The notes under the pieces are model-generated. The model was not told where the DNA came from, made no database searches, and worked only from the letters and a program-made list of their open reading frames with translations. Positions 1-12,900 of a DNA stretch of 64,000 bases are shown piece after piece (within the stretch, counting starts at the first letter, position 1; each line of letters opens with the position of its first letter). The DNA is from Pseudorasbora parva. Lineage: Eukaryota; Chordata; Actinopteri; Cypriniformes; Gobionidae. The translations under genes were made by a program, and so were the position numbers. The stretch covers positions 41,393,024 through 41,457,023 of the forward strand of contig NC_090191.1 in NCBI RefSeq assembly GCF_024679245.1. The letters are read 5' to 3'.

Positions 1-96
1 TTTTACCTCAGCCTGAGGCTTATTTTACATCTGCACAAAAATATAACTTTTTTGTTATAAAAAACAACAACAATCAAGCCCAAACCAGGTGAGAAA

Positions 97-215
97 AAGT
101 AACGTAATGCATTACTTTTCTTAAAAAGTAACTAAGTAACTCAATTAGTTACTTTTTAAGGGAGTAACGCAATATTGTAATGCATTACTTTTCAAAGAAA
201 CTTTCCCCAACACTG
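97..215. mobile_element. fragment of a short hAT-like MITE
   Basis: TAATGCATTACTTTT-type AT-rich internal repeats ending CCCCAACACTG, the terminal motif of a common teleost element family. Fuller relatives lie at 40035-40478 and near 11800-12160. Confidence 0.5.
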
Positions 216-645
216 GTTATGAGTAGATTTGCCATTGATTTAGCGGTATAACGTTTTGACCAGTAGGTGGCGCTGTCAACAATTACACCTGCTGGGGTCA
301 CATACAGGGCCAGGGGTAAATTACATTATATAAATAAAATAAATAAATGCATTTTAACAACCAGGCAAAAGATCACAAAGCATACAATCAACTGTACAGA
401 AAGAGGAAATATTATAAAATGTGCACAAACTTTTAACATTTTTAACATCTTTAACATTGCTGGAGGTAGATATTGCATCCAAATAATACTTTAAATCTTT
501 ACCAGATATAATAAACAAGGGCTTTACAGACAAAAATGTGCATTTATGTAGTGTATGTGTAAGAAATATAGCTAAAGGGCTAAAATAAAAGATTTGCTTT
601 TCACTAGCAGCTTTCCATGATTGAATTGTTTTGTCTACTGACCTA

Positions 646-721
<76 letters not shown>

Positions 722-1256
722 CGTCTAACTGGTTTTCCAGGTTTCTGTCTATTTACCTCACAGCTCAATCATGTTTGGGAGTGACTAACTTCAAGCTGCG
801 CCTGGAAATACTCATCCGTGTTGTCAGCAGCAAATATTTTCACCACATTTTCTTACACACAAACCTTCGCAGTGAAGAGGTCGACATAGCTGACGTGTTT
901 CTGTGAATTACTGAATTCACCCATCATCACTGACGTCAAGATATTCCCTAATACAAAAGAACAGACCCATTGTATGTGTGTTATTGCATCAAATCCTATG
1001 TCCAAATCTGAGGGCATGATGAACTTTGACATATTTAAGCAACACTCTGCTGATTAGACCAATAGTCAGGCCGTCAGTGCAGAGGGCCAAATAAAGTTCA
1101 AGTGTGTGTTTGTAATTAGGAGCAATTGTTATCTTGATTGTTTATTTTGTTGGCCTGGACTGCAACGTGTGTATAAGTAACCTTACATCCACTTGGATTT
1201 ATTGTTGTGGGTTATTTCCTCTTCTGTTATGTTATTTTATAAATATATATACGCCG
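216..1256. other. intergenic, no gene seen; contains (CT)n
   Basis: AT-rich sequence with no recognisable exon. A perfect (TC)34 tract occupies 651-718. Reading frames across it are low-complexity. Confidence 0.6.
651..718. repeat. (TC)n microsatellite
   Basis: 68 bp of uninterrupted TC. Confidence 0.98.
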
Positions 1257-2010
1257 ATCAGGCATAACATTATGTCCTAATATTGTGTTGGTCCCCCTTT
1301 TGCTTACCCGTCAAGGCATGGACTCCGCTAGACCCCTAAAGGTGTGCTGTGGTATCTGGCACCAAGATGTTAGCAGCAGATCCTTTAAGTCATGTAAGTT
1401 GTGAGGTTGCAAGGTTTCCCAGCAGAACATTGCCCAAAGCATTACACTGCCTCCGCCGGCTCGCCTTCTTCCCATAGTGCATCCTGGGGCCATGTGTTCC
1501 CCAGGTAAGCCACACACACACACCCGGCCATCCACGTGATGTAAAAGAACACGTGATTCCTCAGACCAGGCCACCTTCTTCCATTGCTCCGTGGTCCAGT
1601 TCTGATGCTCACGTACCACTGTTGGTGCTTTCGGCGGGGTCAGGGGTCAGCATGGGCACCCTGACTGGTCAGCGGCTCTGCCGCCCCATACGCAACAAAC
1701 TGAGCTGCTCTGTGTATTCTGACAGCTTTCTATCAGAACCAGCATTAACTTCTGGAGCAGTTTGAGCTCCAGTAGCTCGTCTGTTTGATCGGACCACACG
1801 GGCCAGCCTTCGCTCCCCACGTGCATCAATGAGCCTTGGCCGCCCATGACCCTGTGGCCGGTTCTCCACTTTTCCTTCATTGGAGCACTGCAGACCGGGA
1901 ACAGCCCACAAGAGGTGCAGTTTGTCTAGCCATCACAATTTGGCTCTTGTCAAACTTATACATACAAATTAGTGTTATTCACTTCACCTCATCATAATGT
2001 TATGCCTGAT
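1257..2010 (-). mobile_element. decayed Tc1-like transposon with 18-bp terminal inverted repeats
   Basis: ATCAGGCATAACATTATG at 1257-1274 is inverted at 1993-2010. The minus strand at 1619-1311 still reads as transposase-like peptide (WTTEQWKKVAWSEESR, GGGSVMLWAMFCWETL), typical of the DDE region of Tc1/mariner proteins. Stops and frameshifts follow and the N-terminal part is missing, so it is a non-functional remnant. Confidence 0.8.
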
Positions 2011-2099
2011 GTGTATGTATTTATATATACTCCACTCTACGTCATAACTCCGCCCACACTGCGTTTCTCTCTGAAACTGTCAATAGTGCATTAATTGCG

Positions 2100-2714
2100 A
2101 TTTGCATGGGTGCAACTGTCTAACATCCAACAAATGTGATTAAACTAAGCGTTTAAATGCTGAAAGCGGACTCTTTTACATTATACGCAGACTAAATACG
2201 ACCTGTATCCTACTATAGCGAAGGCGTTCATGCTGACGTTGCCTGGTAACGTTCCCGGAGCGTCTAGTCGCATTATTTATGTCACATTCTTAAGCCACGC
2301 CCACCAACTCTCTGATTCGCTAACTGACCAGCGCCCGCGTCCATTAGCCAATCAACTCTGGCTTCTCATTGAACGTCATAAATATTCATAAGGCGAGCCT
2401 TCGCCCTAGTAGGATTTGTAATGCGCCGCGTCTCACTGTCATGCGCAACGGTGACACTGCCATGTTGGATCGAAAGCTCGGTGCACAGGAGTTCAGATGA
2501 AAGTTTAGAGGCTCAAGACGACGTTGGATAACCAAACGAGTATCGGTTTTTATTCGTGAGACGCAAGAGCTCTCTCAACACATTCCCCGGCCGAGACACA
2601 CAGGGCTGGATATGAACGGCTTCCGGACACGAGCTGCGGTGATCAGAGATCAATGAACGCATATTTTCGGTTTAACACTTCCTGATCACAAGTTCACACC
2701 GTCGGATTGTCAAA
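2100..2714 (+). promoter_or_regulatory. wasl: wasl promoter region and 5' leader (start site not defined)
   Basis: TATA-less, relatively CpG-rich stretch ahead of the start codon. An octamer ATTTGCAT lies at 2100-2107, a CCAAT box at 2348-2352 and the X-box at 2238-2250. From about 2400 the sequence looks like a leader. It holds short upstream reading frames at 2421-2531, 2441-2500, 2612-2656 and 2653-2685. The transcription start cannot be placed from sequence alone. Confidence 0.5.
2238..2250 (+). promoter_or_regulatory. RFX X-box-like palindrome in the wasl upstream region
   Basis: GTTGCCTGGTAAC fits the RFX consensus GTNRCC-(0-3)-RGYAAC perfectly, about 465 bp upstream of the wasl ATG. 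RFX sites are typical of ciliary promoters; function here is inference. Confidence 0.5.
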
Positions 2715-2822
2715 ATGAGTGGTCCGCCTTCAACCAGGAGGCCTGTGAGTAATAGCGGCTCCATTCTTCTCACCCCGCAAGAAAACGAATCGCTCTTCAA
2801 CCATCTGGGCAGGAAATGCACC
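2715..2822 (+). CDS. wasl: wasl coding exon 1
   Basis: Encodes residues 1-36, including [11 protein letters not shown], typical of the WASP N-terminus. The start is the first ATG in this frame (context CAAAATGAG). The donor GTAAGT follows directly; phase 0. Confidence 0.95.
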
Positions 2823-5800
2823 GTAAGTTCTCAAGCATTTGCTTGCTTTCTTTGCCAGGTGACGTTCGGCAAGATGCATTGTAGTATCATCAAATGTTTG
2901 TGGAAGTTCAGCTGAGCTCACGGCCTTGTGCTGTTCAGATTGACCACTTTAGATAATGGGTTTACACTTTTAATGCAAATATCACGAGCCACGTCCTAAA
3001 ATACCAGGACAAATAAAGTATAAACCCATAGATCTGTCTGTAAAGTTCCTTAGTTGGCACCTGTAGTCCCAATCAGATGAACTTGAGTAGTTTTGATACA
3101 GTTCATGTCATCTTGGCAAGGCAAGTTTATTTGTAAAGCACATATCATACCCAATGGCAATTCAAAGTGCTTTACATAGAAGTTAATTAAAATAGTGTAC
3201 GAATTAAAAACAATTATTAAAACAGTTGTAAAGATGATTAAAACATATATGAAATGGTAAGATACACAATAGTGATCTGAAATAAAAATAATATTTACAG
3301 TCTACATACATGTACCATCTTAATTACAGCATCTCTCCTTCATTTCTTTTTCTAACACGTTCGTAACATCCATTTCAATCACTTTGCCCTGATTTTTACT
3401 TAATTGGCGAGTTCCTTTATGTTCGGTCTCGTGTGTTTATGTATATAACACCTCTAATACACTGTATAACGACAGCTGTTTTCATATTTTTTGACATCTG
3501 TCCTATATAACTCTGGTTTCTTTTAAAGTGCCTTATTTTTGCATCACAAGTTCGTGTTATTTAATGGCATGTAACCACCAGGTGAAGTTAATATAGGTCA
3601 TCATGTCATATCGGCACATTCCCTTATGTTTATGACCGATAAAAGCCTGAAAAGTCCTGACAGTAGCTCATTAAACTCTTCCTCCTCGCGGATTTCACAA
3701 TATTACACCTATATGAGAGACTCTGCATTTCCAACCGTGCTATTTTGTGCAGTGATCATTAACCCGGCTGTCATATGAGGAAGCGGTCATTGGTGTGACC
3801 GGTAGAACTGTCAACAAACATATTCAAGATTGGGCTAAATAATGCTACTTTAATTGAATGTATGCATTTATGCACATTTTTAAAGTCTAATTTTACCTGT
3901 ATCGATTTGACATTTTTACTGATACCAATAATTCTTAGAAAGCCGATAACCGATAATTCTTAGAAAGCCATAACCGATAATTCTTAGAAAGTCATAACCG
4001 ATAATTCTTAGAAAGCCATAACCGATAATTCTTAGAAAGTCATAACCGATAATTCTTAGAAAGCCATAACCGATAATTCTTAGAAAGCCATAACCGATAA
4101 TTCTTAGAAAGTCATAACCGATAATTCTTAGAAAGCCATAACCGATAATTCTTAGAAAGTCATAACCGATAATTCTTAGAAAGCCATAACCGATAATTCT
4201 TAGAAAGTCATAACCGATAATTCTTAGAAAGCCATAACCGATAATTCTTAGAAAGTCATAACCGATAATTCTTAGAAAGCCATAACCGATAATTCTTAGA
4301 AAGCCATAACCGATAATTCTTAGAAAGTCAATAACCGATATATTGGCCTATAAATCGAAATCTTTTGAGAGCCTAATTACAAAAACAAAAATCTCACCAT
4401 TAAAAGCCATGCACACATGGTTAATAAAAATGTTCTTATTGGACTGATAACAATAACATTAAAAATGAGCATATATCGGCCGATACCGATATAGTGGCCG
4501 ATATATCCTTTATTTTTTACATTTTGGAAGTAACGCTAGGCAAACGATTGCACAATAAATAAGGCCAATTAATCAACTGTATGGATTTATGTGCTTATAC
4601 TCACTTATAAACATAAATTGCACTTTATACACTAAAAAAAAAGACAAATTTTGAACATTTGCAGTACAATCGACTTAAATTATGTTAAACTGACTTTATA
4701 AAATGAGTTACATCTTGTATAACTAATAAAAAAAAGTTTAACATTTCTGAACTTATTTTGATGAGTTAAAACAATGTGAAAACATGTTGTCATAACTTAT
4801 TGAACATATAATTTTTTACAGTGTGGTAGGGCTGCACAATTAATCTAATTTGTAATCGTTTTACAGTTACAGATGCCTCAACTATGTAATCGTTCAGATA
4901 TATCGCAATTACAAAAAAAGTCCAAATACATTATTATGTGTGCTTAATGTTTTTTTCTTTTCTACAGCTTATCTCCTGTTTTTTCCTCTATTGCTGTAGT
5001 TTTAGTATAACATGCATATTTTACTTTTTTTATTTAAAGAAACCAAACCATTGTATATTTGACTTTTAAGGCATAAATGCAATGGAAAAATCAAGAAAAG
5101 TTTTTCAGGAAGAGTTGTTTATTCTGATATAATAACATGGCATGCAGTCGCTTCAAACAATGTGATAATTGTAATTTACAAAGCGCAATTACAATTTCAG
5201 GGGAAAAATCGACAATTATGATTTTTCTCATAATCGTGCAGCCCTACCTTATATCATTAAAATGCATTGATCTCAAGTTTTGACGTGTTTTGTCAAATCC
5301 TCCTCACACATGCCCAAAGCAGTTTTGGGTTTTATTGTGTAATGTTTTGTCCAGGTGTAGCTCTGGCTTTCTTTCTGTTTCCTCATTCCACGGCGTTACC
5401 TGCTCTGTTCCTACAAGATTAATCTCCTGATGACGAAAACCACACTTCCCGTTTCAGAGCTAATGGAAACGGGAACCAGAACTTGCCACTCAAAATCCAC
5501 AGGTCCTTGAATGTTTGACATTCCTGGCGGCGTTGGACGGTGACGGCTCTGTGCTTATCGTGTGCACTTTGCGGTATCTGTCAATGCATCCCAGAGGTTT
5601 AGTCGGGCTTATTTATGAATTTGTTTAATATTCAAGCGGCGTGTCGTGGCATGATTGAAGTGGGTGTGATGTCCACAACTCTCCTCTGAGGATTCAGTCG
5701 AATTGCTCTGAATCACATGAGTTGAGAGTTCAAACTCATCCTGTGCTCACACACACACACGTTTGTTTTTGGGAAATGTGGGGACATTCCATAGGCATAA

Positions 5801-6935
5801 TGGTTTTTGTACTGTACAAACTGTACTGTCCCTGCCCCTAAACCTACCCATCACACACACACACACACGTTTGTTTTTGTGAAATGTGGGGACATTCCAT
5901 AGGCATATTGGTTTTTATACTGTACAAACTGTATTTTCTATCCCCCTACACTGCCCCAGCCCCTAAACTTGCCCATCTCTCTCTCACACACTGCCCCAGC
6001 CCCTAAACTTGCCCATCTCTCTCACACACACTGCCCCAGCCCCTAAACTTGCCCATCTCTCTCACACACACTGCCCCAGCCCCTAAACTTGCCCATCTCT
6101 CTCACACACACTGCCCCAGCCCCTAAACTTGCCCATCTCTCTCTCACACACTGCCCCAGCCCCTAAACTTGCCCATCTCTCTCTCACACACTGCCCCAGC
6201 CCCTAAACTTGCCCATCTCTCTCTCACACACTGCCCCAGCCCCTAAACTTGCCCATCTCTCTCACACACACTGCCCCAGCCCCTAAACTTGCCCATCTCT
6301 CTCTCACACACTGCCCCAGCCCCTAAACTTGCCCATCTCTCTCACACACACTGCCCCAGCCCCTAAACTTGCCCATCTCTCTCTCACACACTGCCCCAGC
6401 CCCTAAACTTGCCCATCTCTCTCTCACACACTGCCCCAGCCCCTAAACTTGCCCATCTCTCTCTCACACACTGCCCCAGCCCCTAAACTTGCCCATCTCT
6501 CTCTCACACACTGCCCCAGCCCCTAAACTTGCCCATCTCTCTCTCACACACTGCCCCAGCCCCTAAACTTGCCCATCTCTCTCACACACACTGCCCCAGC
6601 CCCTAAACTTGCCCATCTCTCTCTCACACACTGCCCCAGCCCCTAAACTTGCCCATCTCTCTCACACACACTGCCCCAGCCCCTAAACTTGCCCATCTCT
6701 CTCACACACACTGCCCCAGCCCCTAAACTTGCCCATCTCTCTCACACACACTGCCCCAGCCCCTAAACTTGCCCATCTCTCTCTCACACACTGCCCCAGC
6801 CCCTAAACTTGCCCATCTCTCTCTCACACACTGCCCCAGCCCCTAAACTTGCCCATCTCTCTCTCACACACTGCCCCAGCCCCTAAACTTGCCCATCTCT
6901 CTCTCACACACTGCCCCAGCCCCTAAACTTGCCCA

Positions 6936-6976
<41 letters not shown>

Positions 6977-9900
6977 GCCTCTAAACCTACCCATCACAGG
7001 AAACATTCTGCATTTTTACTTTCTCAAAAACTTATTTTCTAAAAAAACTCCTCCTGTGTGATTTATAAGCCTTTTGAATAGTGGGGCCATGGGTAATGTC
7101 CTCATATTTCACCCTCTCCTGTAATACCTGTGTCATACCCATGGCATTATACACATTTGTGTCCTGATATTTCACAAAAACATGCCCACACACACACCGA
7201 CAGCATTAGTTGTAGTGTGGGACCGCTCAGTCAGCCCATCGGGAGGATGTGGCGCGCTCAGCCTTGCTGTTTTTCCGCAGTTTCTGTCCGTGTTTGCTTC
7301 TCCTGCATATGAATGAATGCGGGGGGGTTGGAGAACCAGTCCTCTCAGGTACTTCCTGCTGGCCAAGTTTCTGAGGACTGCAAAAAATCTAAATTTTTCA
7401 GCCTTATCTCTGTTTGACTGTGTGTGTGTGTGTAATGCATAGAATTTGATAATAGCAAGGTCGGAGACATTGTTAATGACGGAGCCTTCGCCTTTGGCCT
7501 TTGGTCCTAGTCTTCAGTGTCATCATCGCTGTGGTTTTTTTACATGGCCAGTGCTGATGAATAAAGAGTGTGGTGGATGATATAATAATAATAATAATAA
7601 TAATAGTTCACTTATTACAAAGGAATATTAGCTTATTTGTTTTTTCACTGTACCAAAAGTCAAGTTTGTTGAACAGAATAACCGCATTCAGATATTCCGG
7701 TTACATTGACAGACACTACAAACTGTGTTTTTATGGACAAATAGCATAGTACTACCCTGTTTGGGAGCATGTACGATAGCTGGATAGATGGATAGATTGA
7801 TAGATGGATGGATGGGTGGCGTGAGTGCTGGGCAACCAATCACATTAATCAATATATAATCAATTAATTTATATACAAGGTAAATTATATAAATGTATAT
7901 GCAGTATATATGCATGCACATTTTTCTTAAATGTATACATGCATAAATGTCTATTTAAATGTACATAATAATAATAATAATAATAAAGATGAGAGTTAAG
8001 CTTTAATATAAATATAATGTAGTAATTTTAGTAATTAGAATTTGATTTTATTGGTTAATTTTTTTTATGAATATAATTTTATATAGAGCGATTGATGGAT
8101 AATCAGGCAATCAATCAATACATTTATTTATAACGCTGAATAAAAACATCAGTGGTTGATCATGGCGCTGATCAATAACTTTTTAAAGAAAACTAAAAAA
8201 GACATGAAACGACAATAACACACAAACACACAATTTATGTTTCAACAAACCGCATGATGTGACTCAGACTACCGTTTAAAAGTGTGGGTTCAATAAGATT
8301 GACCAAAAAAAAAGTGATAAAAATGCAGTAATATTGTGAAATATTTTTTCAATCTAAAATGGCTGTTTTTTTTATGTGAATATATAGTAACGTGTAATTG
8401 GTACGCTGTGATCAGAGTTGAGTTTACCTAGCCTGACGTGGTCATAGTCAATTCTAGTCAGAATATGAGTCTGATGCTCCATTGGGCTGTGATTATGGGG
8501 CGTGTTTCAACCCAAACAGGAAAGACCTCAATTAGATAAACCTACAACCAATCAGAGCAACGGAGAGACGTCAACAGAGCTCAACTGCACTGTGTTGCCA
8601 AGTCTGCGTTGTTTTCTGCATGTTGTTTTCTATGTCCGCGGGTTGAAGTGACTGTTATGTGATATATAGACCCAGGAATGCGAAATTTTAGCAGCAACCT
8701 TGCTAAAATAACACACATTTTACCCCCCAAACAGCATTTTTTTCCCGGAGACCTTCCTTTGGGCTAGTTGGCGGGTTTTGTTGTAAAAACTTGGCAACCC
8801 TGTCTGCACACGCGCTGGAATAAATGAGATTTGCCGGTGTTGAAAAAAGGAGAATTTAAGGATACAGTTACTTAGCAACAAGATCATTTCAGCAAGAAAT
8901 AGTGAAGGTGATGCAGATACAAACAAGCTCTCCATTTAGGATTTGAACAAATATAACCCAAGCGCTTTTGATGACGTGATGATTACGGTACTGTTGATCA
9001 TCTGTCCATCATCGTCTAAAGCCCGCCCTGATGATCTCATTGGTCCGATCAGTTTCTGTTCGGAGATAACCACTCCTCTATGGAGCGAGGCCAGACCGAA
9101 CCGCCCGAGCTCAAATGTTGTGGGCGGGGCTAAGTTCGGCTGGCATCCAGGCTAGAATTTATCATCATTACTCCTCCGGTCTTCAGTGTCACTTGATCCT
9201 TCACTAATCATTCTAATATGAGGATTTGCTCAAGAAATTATTAGAACTGCATTTATTTTGTGACAGAACTATTTACAGTCACTTTGTTCCAGAGGGCACT
9301 TCCACTATCCGCAGCTAATGATGAGCGACGACTGTCTGATGTTAGTTCGGATGGATGCCTCCGAGTTTGAGTAATAGCTCCAGTGATCTGATAATGGGCG
9401 GCGGCTTCACTCAGCCAATAAGAGCGCAGGAGGAGACCCTCTCTTTGCACCTACTGTGTCCCTGTAAACCTTCCTCTTGTGTTTTAATGGAAGCTTTGAC
9501 TGTGTCTGTAACAAGGCATGGCAAGGCAAGTTTATTTGTAAAGCATATTTCATACCCAATGGCAATTCAAAGTGCTTTACTTTAAAATAGTGGTAACATA
9601 TAGCCTGAATGCCAGCCGAACTTAGCCCCGCCCACAACATTTTTAGGTTGGGCGGTTCGGTCTGGCCTCGCTCCATAGAGGAGTGGTTATCTCAGAACAG
9701 AAACTGACCAATGAAATCCTCAAGGCGGGCTTTAGACGATGACGGACAGATGATCAACAGTACCGTAATCATCACGTCATCAAAGGGGCTTGGGTTATAT
9801 TTGTCTTGGGTTATGCTAAAATTTGCACTCATAGGTCTATATATCACATAATAGTCACTTCAAACCGCGGACACAACCAGCAGAAAAAACGCAGACTTGG

Positions 9901-12900
9901 CAACACAGTGCAGTTGAGCTCTGTTGACATTTGACAACTAACGTTAGGCGTCGCTCCGCTGCTCTGATTGGTTGTAGCTCTATCCAATCGATGTCTTTCC
10001 TGGTTGGGTTAAAACACACCCCATAATCACAGCCCAATGGAGCATCAGACTCATATTCTGACTGGAGCTGAGTATGACCACGTCAGGCTAGTTAACATAT
10101 GCATGAGACAAAAAAAGAGTACCATCTGTACAAATTAAATAATAAAGGATAGTTAAAACAGTTGTAACGATCATTTAGAATAAAATAAATAAAAAGGTCA
10201 GATCCACAATAGTGGTCTGATATAAAAATAAAACATCCTTCAGTTTACAGTCTACATACATGAACGTACATCTTAATTAGATCACCTCTCATTCATTTAT
10301 TTCTCAAACATGTTCATAACATCCATTTCAATCACTATTCCCTGATTTTCACTCAGGAACCTTCTTGTTAAACCCATTTTCACTCATCATACCCTCCACA
10401 GATTTAACAGTTCGGCGGGTTGTTAGGATGTGTGGCGTGGCTGCAGGATCCTGGCAGGGCCGTCCCGCGCTTATGTAAATCTTTTGGCCCGTTCTGAGAA
10501 TGGATGCTGATCATTAATTCCCTAAAGTAGCTGTTTGGCCAGGACGTCCTGCAGCTATTCTCTTAAAAGTGCTCTGAAGTGTTGCTGTCACACACACCGT
10601 TTTTAGGAGTAGCTTGTGGAGAAATATCCACTGGTTCTTTTGTTCTGATTTCTCGCATCTGGTTCATCTCACACAATTGATTTGTAAACTCGGGTTTCAG
10701 CTCGGGTGTATCCATGTTTTGTTTTTTTCTCAAAGGCGTCTCTTCTTGGAAAGCAGGATTTCACTTTTCAAGGTTTCCTCCCATTTCCGTCAAGACACTG
10801 TTTAAGGGTGTGCGTTCACACTTGTAGTTTGGTTCGTTTGGTCCAAAAAAACAAAACATATAGTCCTGGTCCGCTTAGCGTTCACACTGGCATTTTTAAC
10901 AGCGCACCTAAAGTTACTGAACCAAAGGCACAGGGAGACGCTCACAACCTGATTGGTCGGCTTATATGACGTAGGAGCTGCTTACCGAGAAAAGAGACGG
11001 CCGTTCTGTCGTCTGTACTGGATGATAATGGGCAACACAGGTCCTTCGATGAGAAGAACCAGGAATGCTTTTTGTGCGTTTTTTTTTCTAGCATTTTCGA
11101 AACATGCTCGTTGGACCAAATATTGATGAGGCACTTCCTCGTTGCTCTACGTTTGCCCTCTAACGTTAACGTTACTCATTTTGGATACACCGATCTTACC
11201 CCATCGTCAAATCAGCTGACTATGCGTGGCATCTTGTGACATTACGTCCTGTTTTTGGTCCGTTTACGTGTCTTTGGTCCGTGTTGCGTTCATATATCAA
11301 TCGAACCGCACCAGAGTTCGTTTGGAAGCGGACCGAGACCCATCTTTTTAGCGCTCTCGGTCCGCTTGTTTGGTGCGCACCAGGGTTTGGATGGCAGCGT
11401 TCACACGTGTTCAAATGAACCGCACTAAACGAGCAATCGCACCAGGGTTCGTTTTAATCCAACCAAACATGACAAGTGTGAACGCACCCCAAAACAAATT
11501 GCAAAAAAAACCAGATAATTCAGAAAATGTAATGTCACAGACATCACAAGCAGGAGCTCATTAACATATCCCCGCCCACATTTTACATGGTAAACAAATG
11601 ATCTTTGTTTACATAATATACAAAAACAAACATTTGTTCAAAATTAAGTATTGGACCTTAAGTGATGTTATTTATTATATTATATTAGTCACCAATCAAA
11701 CTGATATGATATTATACTTTAAGGTAAAATATCTAAAAAACAAATGATGTAACTTGTAAGAATTTGGATTATATTTTATTATATTATGTAACTTAATTTC
11801 AGTTACTTCTGATGTAATTGGATTAAATACTGTGTATAGACTGTAAAACAATTATATATAATAAAATAGTGGAATTAACAGCAAAAATTCTAGTCTGCAT
11901 GTTTAAACTCTAAAATGTTTTTATGTATCTCTCTCATATTTGTAATACTTTGGTCAGTTAATAAGAATTAATTAGTTTTATATTATGTATTTGTAATGAA
12001 TCCGAGCCATTCCAATGTCTATCCTTGAGGTTGATATAGGATTTATAAAGTAATTAAATACTTTTTGGAGTCATTTGTACCGTAATCTAATTACACTATT
12101 GAAGATGTAATTAGTAACTAGAAATTAATTAGTTTTTCTAAGAGTAACTTACCCAACACTGCTCGTAATCTTGAATCAGAATAATTTCTCTTCCTCTTGC
12201 AGCAACATCCTTTCTTCTCTGATAAAGTGGGCGGAGCAACCTGTCACTCACATGAGATCGACCAATAGCAAACCACAACCGTCCAATCAATTGCCCACAG
12301 ACGAAATCAAGCCCCGCCCTACATTTGTTCTTGTTTGTGAAGCAAACGTCACAATACTGGAAAAAAAGACTAGCATAACTTCAGTTTCATGCAGACTTTA
12401 ATGATCTCAATTTGTGTAATATAAAAATTTATCTACAATAAAATATAAAATGCTGTATGATAATGAGCTGTGCTCTCCGGCTGCAGTCGTAATGAGCCGT
12501 GTTCCTCATTCTCATCACGATTAGTCTGAGAGAGTGTCTTTATTCTCTGGCTTCGTGAGGAGACTGTCAAAGGCGTTGTACCGTGAGCGCTGCAGTCTTG
12601 GCATCAATCACATCGTCATGAGGCGTCGAGCGCTTGAATGACACTGCGGTATAATCATGTGCTTTACAGATCAACCAGAGTATGACCTGAGCGGTTGAAC
12701 TACACAAACTGGGGAAGTTTGATGGCATTAAAGTCCCCCTGAAATCATCATTTTTTAAGTTTTTTTGGCTTTTAGAATAAATGTTAGCCTTAATGAGCTA
12801 GTGTGCTCCAAAACAATGACAAAATTCACGTATAGAAGATGCAAGCGTTCAAAACTTAGTCACTCCTTTCTGACTTCTCTGCTCTTCAGCTTTTTATCAG

